This document shows, piece by piece, positions 1 to 6,734 of a DNA stretch of 10,072 bases (its first letter is position 1; each line of letters begins with the position of its first letter). Below the pieces are notes generated by a model. The model made no database searches and was not told where the DNA came from. It saw nothing but the letters and a program-made list of their open reading frames with translations. Origin of the DNA: JAXGPP01 sp964436865 (GTDB lineage: Bacteria; Planctomycetota; Planctomycetia; Pirellulales; Thermoguttaceae); contig CAYTFK010000263.1 in assembly GCA_964436865.1 (NCBI GenBank), forward strand, positions 1 through 10,072. Reading direction: 5' to 3'. The position numbers and the translations under genes were made by a program.

Positions 1-1281
1 TATCTGGCCGATTTCGCCGGAAGTCAGGTCCCAAACCGCCAGCACCGCCTGGTCGCCGGCTCCGTAGATCGCTGCCAAACGCCTCGCGTCCGGTGCGAAC
101 TCCACGGTTGTGAGCGGCAAACTGGTCGTCTCCTCGCTCGCCGCGAGCATTCCCTTTACGTCCCCGCACCGCGCATCGATCAGCCGCAGGCCGCCCACGC
201 CGTCAGCCACCGCCAGCGTGCGTCGCGTCGGACTCAGCGCGCGCGGTCCGCCGGGGGCGACCATGCTCCACAACGCCCGGCACTCGGCCAGGTCCCACGC
301 GACGAGCTGCCAGCGCGGATTGAGTGTGAGCAGATGTCGCTCGTCGACCAGTGCCGCCCAATCCACTTCCGGGCGCTCGGGGTCGAGTTCGCTGTACGGA
401 CGAAACCCATATTCATGGGACTGGTCGTCCAGGGCAAAGAAATCGAGCCGGTCGCGCCCGTCCCTTAGCCGGCACATCAATCGCCTGCCGTCCGACGCGA
501 AGTCGATCGGCTCTGTGTCAAACGGCAACTGCAGGGAATCGATGGGTGCGCCTCGCGGCAGGTCGTAGCGTGCGCAGCTCTGTGGTATGCGCGTCAGCGG
601 GATGCCGGGAGGCTGGCGAAACGGCGTCGCGACCACGAGCATCTTGGCTGCCGGCGGCGTGGAGAAGAACACGCGGCGGACCTCGCCCAGCATCTGCTGG
701 AGGACAACGGTTGATTTGAGCTCCGAGCCTGCCGGCACAAGGTCCGGCTCATATACCCACGGACTGGTCGACGGCAGCGCGAGCCGTTTCATGCCGGCGA
801 TCGAGGCCTTTCTCGATGGCGGCAGCCCCGCGTCCCCCGACCCCCGAGGAGGCCGCGCCGGCTGCGCGCCCTCGCTGACCCCGACTTCCACTGAAGCAGA
901 TGGAGCCACGTCAGGCGACGCGGCTGCCCCGCTGGGCACGGCGGCAGGGCCCGGCATGTCGGCGCCGTCCGGTCCACCGCCACCGGGACGAATGGCTGTC
1001 TTCGCACTCCCTGCCGACAGCCCGCTCCTGCCAAGCACGGCTTGCTCGGCTTCCCTCAGCTTCTCTTCGACGTAGCGAATGTCGCGCAGGCTCAGGGTTT
1101 TCAGCGGCACACTGAGCTCACCGCCATCGGACCGGTGCAGAATAACCATGCCGTCACGTACGTCGGACAGCTCGGCCTCTGCCGTGAATGTGCCGTCGCG
1201 CGAGCTCCATTCCCGTCCGGCTGCCACCTGCACGGTGAGCATGATCGCGAACGCCAACGTCCAGACTCCGCCCGTATCCAT
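1..1281 (-). CDS. Secreted SHD1-domain and WD40-repeat protein, 3' end outside the window
   Basis: The frame is open from an ATG at 1281 to the left edge, giving 427 residues with no stop. A hydrophobic stretch at residues 7-21 looks like a signal peptide, although it lacks basic residues in front. Residues 22-75 (GREWSS...DGTFTAEAEL...DGMVILHRSDG...VPLKTLSLRDIRYVEE) match the SHD1 (SLA1 homology 1) domain, which is common in planctomycete exported proteins and of unknown bacterial role. A Pro/Ala/Gly-rich linker covers roughly residues 85-165. From about residue 250 come WD40-like blades with strand endings such as VAWDLAECRALW, GLRLIDARCGD and LAVWDLTSGEI, so a beta-propeller is forming as the window ends. 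A GGGAGGAG ribosome binding site lies 3 bases before the ATG. It is divergent from the aldo/keto reductase. A scaffold or binding role is inference; no catalytic motif is visible. Confidence 0.85.
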   Translation of the reverse strand, partial: MDTGGVWTLAFAIMLTVQVAAGREWSSRDGTFTAEAELSDVRDGMVILHRSDGGELSVPLKTLSLRDIRYVEEKLREAEQAVLGRSGLSAGSAKTAIRPGGGGPDGADMPGPAAVPSGAAASPDVAPSASVEVGVSEGAQPARPPRGSGDAGLPPSRKASIAGMKRLALPSTSPWVYEPDLVPAGSELKSTVVLQQMLGEVRRVFFSTPPAAKMLVVATPFRQPPGIPLTRIPQSCARYDLPRGAPIDSLQLPFDTEPIDFASDGRRLMCRLRDGRDRLDFFALDDQSHEYGFRPYSELDPERPEVDWAALVDERHLLTLNPRWQLVAWDLAECRALWSMVAPGGPRALSPTRRTLAVADGVGGLRLIDARCGDVKGMLAASEETTSLPLTTVEFAPDARRLAAIYGAGDQAVLAVWDLTSGEIGQI

Positions 1282-1446
1282 CGTCTCCTCCCGCGGCGAC
1301 TGCCGGCCAGCACGATTGGTGGTGGTGTTTGCATTGAAAGCGAACACTCAAGCGGTGGTTCAAGCCGTCAATTCGGGCTTCGCGCACTTTGCCTTGTTCC
1401 TCTTCAATGCAACAGTCAACAGTAATCGAGACGCTCGGAACGCCCC

Positions 1447-1475
1447 ATTCTGGATCGCGCCTCATGATTGGTCAA
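1447..1475 (-). promoter_or_regulatory. Candidate sigma70-type promoter for the SHD1/WD40 gene
   Basis: On the minus strand TTGACC (1475-1470, 5 of 6 to the -35 consensus) is followed after 17 bases by CAGAAT (1452-1447, 4 of 6 to the -10 consensus). It would give a leader of about 160 bases before the ATG at 1281. The -10 box is weak and no other signal supports it, so this is a candidate only. Confidence 0.3.
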
Positions 1476-1623
1476 TACACCCTATCCATACCGTCGTCTG
1501 TCTATGCCCCGCGCTATGGGGGGCGAAAAGTGGCTGGAGCGTACAAAGGTGGCAAGAAGAAGAGGGTGTCAGGAGAAGAACACCAGCACTTGGTCCCATT
1601 CGCGCCGACCGTGGCAGACTACT

Positions 1624-1651
1624 TTGATCGGCCGCCAGCGGCCCATATAAT
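1624..1651 (+). promoter_or_regulatory. Probable sigma70-type promoter of the aldo/keto reductase gene
   Basis: TTGATC (1624-1629, 4 of 6 to consensus) and a perfect TATAAT (1646-1651) are separated by 16 bases. A start point near 1658 would give a leader of about 55 bases before the ATG at 1713. The spacer is almost filled by a perfect dyad, GGCCGC-CA-GCGGCC (1630-1643), which could be an operator. The dyad is seen directly; regulation through it is inference. Confidence 0.55.
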
Positions 1652-1712
1652 CCGACAGTAGACGACTGGCTTTCTCCCCTCATTCAGTGGCCCCCATCCC
1701 GAGGAGGTTCTC

Positions 1713-2591
1713 ATGTCCCGGTTCTCGCGTCGTGAATTCCTGGTCCGCAGTTCCGCCGCTGCCGTCGCTGCGGGAGTGGGAGTGCGCTATGCGCCGGTCT
1801 TGGCCAGGGAAGTGCCGCCAATCAAGGTTTCCGCCGGCACCGACGTGGTCACGCTCGGCAAATCGGGCATCAAGACGACCGTGCTGGGGATCGGCACGGG
1901 GACGGTCGGGGGCAGCGAGCAGCGCAACATGGGACAGGAGAGCTTCTCGCGACTGGTCCAGGAGGCCTACGATCGAGGGCTGCGCTACATCGATACGGCC
2001 GACGCCTATCGCACGCACCAGATGGTCGCCGAAGCGATCAAGCCGCTGCCGCGAGGCGAGTTGTTCATCCAGACCAAAACCCGGGCCAAGCAGCCCGAAG
2101 CGGCAAAGTCCGACATCGAGCGGTTCCGTAAGGAACTGGGGGTCGAGACGCTGGACACGGTGCTCATGCACTGCATGACCCGCAAAGGTTGGGTGGCCGA
2201 CATGCGGCCGGTGATCGACGTGCTCCTCGATGCGAAGCGCAAGGGGCATACTCGTGCGATCGGCGTTTCGTGCCACGGCTTCGACCCGCTGGTCGATTCC
2301 GTCGACTGCCAGGAACTCGATGTGCACCTGGTGCGGATCAATCACACGGGTGAAAAGATGGACGGCACGCCCGAAGACGTTGCCGCGAACATCCGCAAGA
2401 TCTACCAGCAGGGCCGCGGCGTGATCGGCATGAAGATCTACGGCGAGGGGGCGTTCAAGAGCCGCGACGATCGGCTGGCCTCGCTCAAGTACGTCCTCGG
2501 CCTGGGCACGGTCCACTGCTTCACCATCGGCTTCAGCAGCGCCCAGCAGATTGATGAGACGCTGGAGCTGATCAAGGAAGCGATGGGGTGA
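1713..2591 (+). CDS. Tat-exported aldo/keto reductase
   Basis: This is a 292-residue NAD(P)H-dependent oxidoreductase of the aldo/keto reductase superfamily (TIM barrel). The N-terminus MSRFSRREFLVRSSAAAVAAG is a twin-arginine signal, with the barrel starting near residue 45 (VTLGKSGIKTTVLGIGTGTVGG). All four catalytic positions of the family can be placed: Asp94 and Tyr99 in YIDTADAYR, Lys122 in IQTKT, and His153 in LMHCM. A late block, GVIGMKIYGEG (236-246), fits the cofactor-binding half. The start is fixed by GAGGAGG at 1701-1707, 5 bases before the ATG, and by the Tat signal. The gene has its own promoter and converges on the large secreted gene, with only 24 bases between the two stops. 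The substrate is unknown; a sugar or other carbonyl compound is likely. Export of a nicotinamide enzyme is unusual outside planctomycetes and relatives. Confidence 0.92.
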   Translation: MSRFSRREFLVRSSAAAVAAGVGVRYAPVLAREVPPIKVSAGTDVVTLGKSGIKTTVLGIGTGTVGGSEQRNMGQESFSRLVQEAYDRGLRYIDTADAYRTHQMVAEAIKPLPRGELFIQTKTRAKQPEAAKSDIERFRKELGVETLDTVLMHCMTRKGWVADMRPVIDVLLDAKRKGHTRAIGVSCHGFDPLVDSVDCQELDVHLVRINHTGEKMDGTPEDVAANIRKIYQQGRGVIGMKIYGEGAFKSRDDRLASLKYVLGLGTVHCFTIGFSSAQQIDETLELIKEAMG

Positions 2592-2615
2592 AATGGCCGT
2601 GTAGAGTAGCAAAAG

Positions 2616-4291
2616 TCAGCGGCTGGGGACGGCGAGCTCGACGGATTCGTCTTCGGGCTCGCCGCTCACGTTGATCTCATACTTGTTCTGACCTTCGAGC
2701 GTGACGCGGTGAGTCCGTCGCTCGCCGCCTTCGCGCCAGGCGTGGGTGACGGTCACCGGCGCGGCCGACGGCCGGCCAGCGTCCAGGCAGTGGGCATATA
2801 TGCGGATGTTGTTCAAGGCCGGATCGCCCACATAGCGGACGAAGAGCCGATCGGCGGGCGCGTCAAGCTTCACTTCCTCGTGGGCATTGTAGTGCCAGTG
2901 ATTGGTGTCGGTGGGTATCTCGGCGCGGTGGATCTCGCGAAAGTGCGCCGCGTCGCCCACGGCGTAGCTCATCGTGTTCCGCGTCTTGGCAGCCTGCTCG
3001 CGGTGGTGGGTGCGGAAGCTCCCCTGCGCGGTGAACCAGGCGATCTTGGCGCCCGGCGGCGGATCGACCCGGGCGGTGATTTCGCCGCGGATCCGGGCGG
3101 TGGCCTGGGCCGGGTCGTACGGAGGGGGCGGCGCGACGAGGTACTTGCCCAGATCATTGGGGTCGGCGGCGGTGGGGGCGATCTCCAGCACCCGGCTGTT
3201 GAGGCCGTAGTGATCGCCGGTGCGGTACTCCATACGGTTTACGCCCCGCCGCAGCGAAGGCAGCGATGCCGGGGCGACCTGCACCCAAGTGGTCAGGGCG
3301 AGCGAACGAACGACCGCCTCGTCCGGCTTGCCTTGGAGGCCGATCTTGAGCAGGTATCCATAACGGCCGCTCACTTGCGGCGTCAGGTCGATCGTCGGTG
3401 GTGAGCCCTTTGCCTCGATCGACTGCCAGGTCAGCCCATTGTCGAGCGACAGTTCCAGCGAGAAGCCGGCGCCATCGATCTCGACGACCGACGCTTCGCG
3501 GTCGTCGTCGGTGGTCTCCATTTGACCGACCAGAGGCACGATGATGTACGGGCTGCGGACCTCGAAGACGGCAAAACCTTCGCCCGGCTGTTCGAGTGTC
3601 AGGCCGCCCGCTGCCGACCGCACATTGCGGGAGTCGTATGCGCCATCGGTGAAGTCGGTCGAGGCGGCGGTGAGATCGGGGCGGTAGAGGAAGCGGCCGT
3701 TGCCGTGGTTGTGGATCGTGAAATGCCGGTGGTTGGGCTTCGGCCCGCGCGGCTCCTCCTCGATCAGCTTCCGCAGCCAGTCGGTCGTGTGATAGATCGC
3801 GTCGTGGTGCCAGCGGCCCCCCTGGGGCTTCCACCAGCGGGTAAACGTCTCGCCCTGGCGGAGGACATAGTCCATCGTGTGGCCACTCTGGTTGAAGCCG
3901 TGGTAGTGGTGCACCGGAGTCTCACGATAGATCTGCTGCGCCCGCCCCAGATGGTCGTTGGGAAAGAAGAGCGGCCCGCGGTCCTTCCAGAGCGAAGCGT
4001 CGCGACGGGCTTCGTCCATTGAGGCGAGCGTGCCGTCGTCGCGGCGAAATGCGGCGCGGACGTCGATATCAAGATAATGCCACCGGTNNNNNNNNNNNNN
4101 NNNNNNNNNNNNNNNNNNNNNNNNNNNNNNNNNNNNNNNNNNNNNNNNNNNNNNNNNNNNNNNNNNNNNNNNNNNNNNNNNNNNNNNTAGGCGTCGGCAT
4201 TATGCGGCGACACAACCCGCGGAGAGTACTCGCGGCCCGCGGCGGCCGGCACGAAGGCCAGTACGAGGCATACAACCAAAGCTGATCGCAT
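2616..4291 (-). CDS. Large secreted protein of unknown function, interrupted by an assembly gap
   Basis: Two pieces on either side of the N run appear to form one gene. The 5' piece begins at the ATG at 4291, after GAGGAT about 8 bases upstream, and encodes a clear signal peptide (MRSALVVCLVLAFVPAAAG) followed by REYSPRVVSPHNADA. After the gap the frame resumes as RWHYLDIDVRAAFRRDDGT and runs 467 further residues from Met at 4019 to TGA at 2616. The ATG at 4019 is internal, because coding continues upstream of it to the gap. The WHYLDID block resembles the His/Asp end of a transglutaminase-like core, whose Cys and His would lie in the gap; this is inference. Next come the blocks SGHTMDYVLRQGE and RWWKPQGGRWHH, then beta-rich segments (SLELSLDNGLTWQSI; NNIRIYAHCLD). 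The two pieces are in different frames only because 100 N is a placeholder length. I recall similar uncharacterised proteins in planctomycetes; the function is unknown. Confidence 0.72.
4088..4187. other. Assembly gap, 100 N
   Basis: Exactly 100 N, the usual placeholder for a scaffold gap of unknown length. It falls inside the large secreted gene, shortly after its signal peptide. The coding frame differs on the two sides (starts at 4291 and 4019 differ modulo 3), so the true length is not 100. The missing sequence should contain the N-terminal domain of that protein. Confidence 0.98.
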
Positions 4292-4334
4292 GATACGATC
4301 CTCACTGTAACATTCGCGCGTTAAACGCATCGAT

Positions 4335-4922
4335 TCATGCCTCGTCTGCATCAACGCGCCGTGCAGGAACACCGACCAGTACCGCTCCATCCGGAGCATC
4401 TCCAATCACCACTGCTCCCGCGCCAATTCTCACTCGATCGCCGAGAACGGCCGGGCCTAGAATCACTGAATTGACGCCGAGCAGCACGTCATCACCAAGG
4501 CGAAGATCCCCTACACGCAGTCTGGCCCGTCCGCCGATGCAATTGCCACCAACCAGCGTAAGGCAGCCGCCGCACACAGCATATCCCGAAATCACCACTC
4601 CCAGCGACGGGTGGAGGATCAGCAATCCGCCGCCGATGTCGGCGGTGTAATGAATCTCCAATCCGCTGACCCAGGGACGCAAGAGAAAACTGATGGGCAG
4701 CAGCAGAATGCGCAGGGCAGACCAGGACCGGCCGAACATCAGGTACATAAACCGATTCGCCCGATAGATCGCGACCGCGTGCATCGCAGGCGAGAACAGA
4801 AGCGTAAACAGTCTCCACCATCGCCTGTTGACGGTCCGCGAGACATCCTGTCGAAAGTACCCGATTTGAGACCAGGCAGACATGGCCGTTTTCCGTGTGC
4901 CAACTCGGTGCTGTTCGATCAT
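4335..4922 (-). CDS. Hexapeptide-repeat O-acetyltransferase, serine acetyltransferase-like
   Basis: This 195-residue protein ends in a left-handed beta-helix built of hexapeptide turns (VGGNCIGGRARLRVGDLRLG, then LGDDVLLGVNSVILGPAVLG, DRVRIGAGAVVIG) and a typical VLVGVPARRV cap. The part LEIHYTADIGGGLLILHPSLG aligns with the serine acetyltransferase active site (DIHP...DHxTG in CysE): His104 matches the catalytic His, while the first Asp is replaced by Glu89. The N-terminal helical domain of CysE is missing; instead there is a basic, partly hydrophobic region (residues 35-85) that may sit on the membrane. Such short forms often occur in polysaccharide clusters. No cysteine-synthesis gene is nearby, so acetylation of a sugar or surface polymer is at least as likely as cysteine supply. 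It starts 43 bases after the hydrolase stop. An alternative start is the ATG at 4883 (MSAWSQ). GC content is modestly lower than that of its neighbours. Confidence 0.82.
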   Translation of the reverse strand: MIEQHRVGTRKTAMSAWSQIGYFRQDVSRTVNRRWWRLFTLLFSPAMHAVAIYRANRFMYLMFGRSWSALRILLLPISFLLRPWVSGLEIHYTADIGGGLLILHPSLGVVISGYAVCGGCLTLVGGNCIGGRARLRVGDLRLGDDVLLGVNSVILGPAVLGDRVRIGAGAVVIGDAPDGAVLVGVPARRVDADEA

Positions 4923-4965
4923 CTGCCCCGCATTTGTTCCTGGAGCCGATGCCGCGATCGCTTGG

Positions 4966-6543
4966 TCACTCCGGCCCGTGAACCTCTTGTCCCAGGCTTT
5001 TCGCCCAGCGCATCGTCGATATGAACTTGGGTGATTGCCGCGGATCGTCGTCGTAGTGCTCGAGAATGCCCCAACTGCCCCACTTGCTCCAGCGGCCCAC
5101 TGAAGAGAAGTAGCAGAGCAGGCCGCCGCCGGCCTCGGTCCAGGCGGCGTAGTACTGGTCGTAGATCTGGCCCATCCGCGGGTGGGCGTTGGCCGCCTGC
5201 AGGAGCGCAGTTACCTTCTCGTTGTTCTCGCCGCCTCCCACGCCCACCAGGTGTTGGCCCGCTTCGTAGGCCACCAGCTTCAACCCGTACTTGTCGGCGA
5301 CTTGCTTCTGGCCCTTGATCCACTCGATCGCCTTGGGGAGCGACTCCTGTTCAACATGATCGAGGACCTGCTCGACGGTCCATTCTTCGACATCGGCAGT
5401 CGTAAGTCCCTCTCCTTGCCGGGGAATGTTGAACGAGACATACGGCGCGATCGCCAGGGCGTCGGCGCTGCGGTAGGCGTCCTGGAACTCGACCACCCGT
5501 TCGGAAACATACGGGTTGGCTGCCTGAGACGGGAGGACTCGTACGAGGCGATCGCGGCCGCCCATCGCCTCTTCCCAGATGCGGAAGATCTGGACGGAGC
5601 GGTGGGCCGTGAATCGCCAGGCCGCTTCCCACGGCTTCTCGGCAAAGCCCAGCTTGATTCCCTCTTCACCAGCGTACTTGCTTTGTGGAAACTGGCCGTT
5701 CCAGACTTCGTTGGAGTACTCGACGTACACCTTGCGACGGCCGTCGAGTCGCTGGCGGACCAACCGGGCGAAGTTACGGACGTAGCCGTCGTCGGCCCGG
5801 TGCGGCATGCAGAACCACGGATCGGCGCCCAGGCGATTCGCCAGATCGATCATCATTTCGATCGCCACGCCGCGTTCGGAGAAGGTGGCGTCGTCGAGCC
5901 TCGGCCGTTCGGACCAGCGGCTGATCTCCGAGCCGTTGGTCTCCATCCAGTCCATGAACCGCAGGCAGCTCACGCCCTGCCAACGCTCAAGAAACACCGG
6001 ATGGAAAGGATCCTTCCGCCATGTCGTTTCAAAGCCCGGCATGATCACCCGGATGTTGCGAACGTAGTCGTTCGGATCGGTCTTGAGCAGCTTGAGGTAA
6101 AAAGCTCCTTTCGACGGATCGACGTCGACTGCGAGGCGTCCCGGCCGCCGGTCGACAATCGTGGCGGCATTCCAGACGTCGAGTTCCCCCTGACCGTCGT
6201 AGAGGACCGTGTAGCGGCCCGCCGGGTAGTGACCTCCTTCGATGGTGCACAAGAGCGTCTCCGCCCAGCAGTCGGCCTCCAACCGCTTCACCCAGCCGCG
6301 CTCGTCAAGCTCCAACTCCGGGCCCTTGCCCCACGGCTGCCCTTCACGCTGGCTGATCCAGGGACGCGAGAAGCGAAAGACGTCGACGAAGGGCAACTCG
6401 GTGTTCCAGTCGGCGGGGCCATTAAGATTGATACCGAGGCTCGGCTTGGACGCGGGCCGGTCGGCTCCCCGGAGATTCGCCGCCGTTCCGATCACCAGCG
6501 ACGCCATTGCCACCGCGCTCGCGATTCGCACCTTGCCGCCCAT
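4966..6543 (-). CDS. Secreted glycoside-hydrolase-like protein, clan GH-A type (family unassigned)
   Basis: This is a 525-residue protein with an N-terminal signal peptide (MGGKVRIASAVAMASLVIG). The mature part opens with SLGINLNGPADWNTELPFVDVFRFSRPW, followed by a beta-sandwich-like stretch to about residue 170 and a probable TIM barrel. KVYVEYSNEVWNG places an Asn-Glu pair at 278-279, the usual acid/base position on strand 4 of clan GH-A, and LVAYEAGQH places Glu427 as a candidate nucleophile on strand 7, 148 residues later. Aromatic-rich segments (WFCMPHRADDGY, YDQYYAAW, RWSKWGSWG) would suit carbohydrate binding. The start was chosen because GGAGAAG lies 3 bases before the ATG at 6543 and the signal peptide follows at once. 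The frame stays open upstream to 7080, but that part only overlaps the aminotransferase. I recall relatives named cellulose-binding proteins, but the substrate is not known. It precedes the acetyltransferase in the same direction. Confidence 0.8.
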   Translation of the reverse strand: MGGKVRIASAVAMASLVIGTAANLRGADRPASKPSLGINLNGPADWNTELPFVDVFRFSRPWISQREGQPWGKGPELELDERGWVKRLEADCWAETLLCTIEGGHYPAGRYTVLYDGQGELDVWNAATIVDRRPGRLAVDVDPSKGAFYLKLLKTDPNDYVRNIRVIMPGFETTWRKDPFHPVFLERWQGVSCLRFMDWMETNGSEISRWSERPRLDDATFSERGVAIEMMIDLANRLGADPWFCMPHRADDGYVRNFARLVRQRLDGRRKVYVEYSNEVWNGQFPQSKYAGEEGIKLGFAEKPWEAAWRFTAHRSVQIFRIWEEAMGGRDRLVRVLPSQAANPYVSERVVEFQDAYRSADALAIAPYVSFNIPRQGEGLTTADVEEWTVEQVLDHVEQESLPKAIEWIKGQKQVADKYGLKLVAYEAGQHLVGVGGGENNEKVTALLQAANAHPRMGQIYDQYYAAWTEAGGGLLCYFSSVGRWSKWGSWGILEHYDDDPRQSPKFISTMRWAKSLGQEVHGPE

Positions 6544-6583
6544 GGTCTTCTCCGTTTGGATTGCCAGTTTCCGCCTGCTTGCG

Positions 6584-6611
6584 ATTCTATGAGACGCGCT
6601 GCCGGCGTGAA
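6584..6611 (-). promoter_or_regulatory. Candidate sigma70-type promoter before the glycoside-hydrolase-like gene
   Basis: On the minus strand TTCACG (6611-6606, 4 of 6) is followed after 16 bases by TAGAAT (6589-6584, 5 of 6). It lies in the 191-base gap between the aminotransferase stop and the hydrolase ATG, about 40 bases before that ATG. The gap is the widest in this minus-strand series, which makes an internal promoter plausible. The rest of the gap (6612-6734) shows no clear hairpin or gene. Confidence 0.35.
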
Positions 6612-6734
6612 ATAGGCCCTTCGTCGGCCCTGATGGCCATCTACGGTCGAGAGAACGGCTCCCCCAATTGCCTCTGGTCAGCCGGTCGAGCAGGAAATGA
6701 AGTTGAATGAGAATCGCCCGGAGGGGCTGCGGGC

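Larger units (their letters stand above)
1282..1712. other. Divergent intergenic region of 431 bp
   Basis: This stretch separates the leftward SHD1/WD40 gene from the rightward aldo/keto reductase. It is visibly less GC-rich than the flanking genes. Short frames cross it on both strands, but none has a convincing ribosome binding site together with a recognisable product. It holds the two candidate promoters listed separately. I saw no tRNA, riboswitch or strong terminator hairpin in it. Confidence 0.7.

Noticed and set aside
1680..2612. Minus-strand open frame of 310 codons opposite the aldo/keto reductase
   Set aside because: The plus strand has the promoter, ribosome site, Tat signal and catalytic tetrad; the reverse frame shows none of these.
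2592..2615. Possible bidirectional terminator between the converging stops
   Set aside because: The 24 bases contain no hairpin or T-rich tract.
4318..4328. Small inverted repeat GCGTT-A-AACGC between the acetyltransferase and the large secreted gene
   Set aside because: The stem is only 5 bp with a 1-base centre and no T-run follows, so it is neither a convincing terminator nor a clear operator.
3764..4405. A single minus-strand reading frame through the N run
   Set aside because: It uses the placeholder length of 100 N literally. Downstream of the gap it is in the wrong frame for the WHYLDID coding sequence, and upstream it begins before the signal-peptide ATG at 4291.
5182..6615. Plus-strand open frame of 477 codons opposite the glycoside-hydrolase-like gene
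   Set aside because: It mirrors a gene with a signal peptide and conserved active-site blocks. Its own translation has no recognisable domain, and long antisense frames are expected at this GC content.
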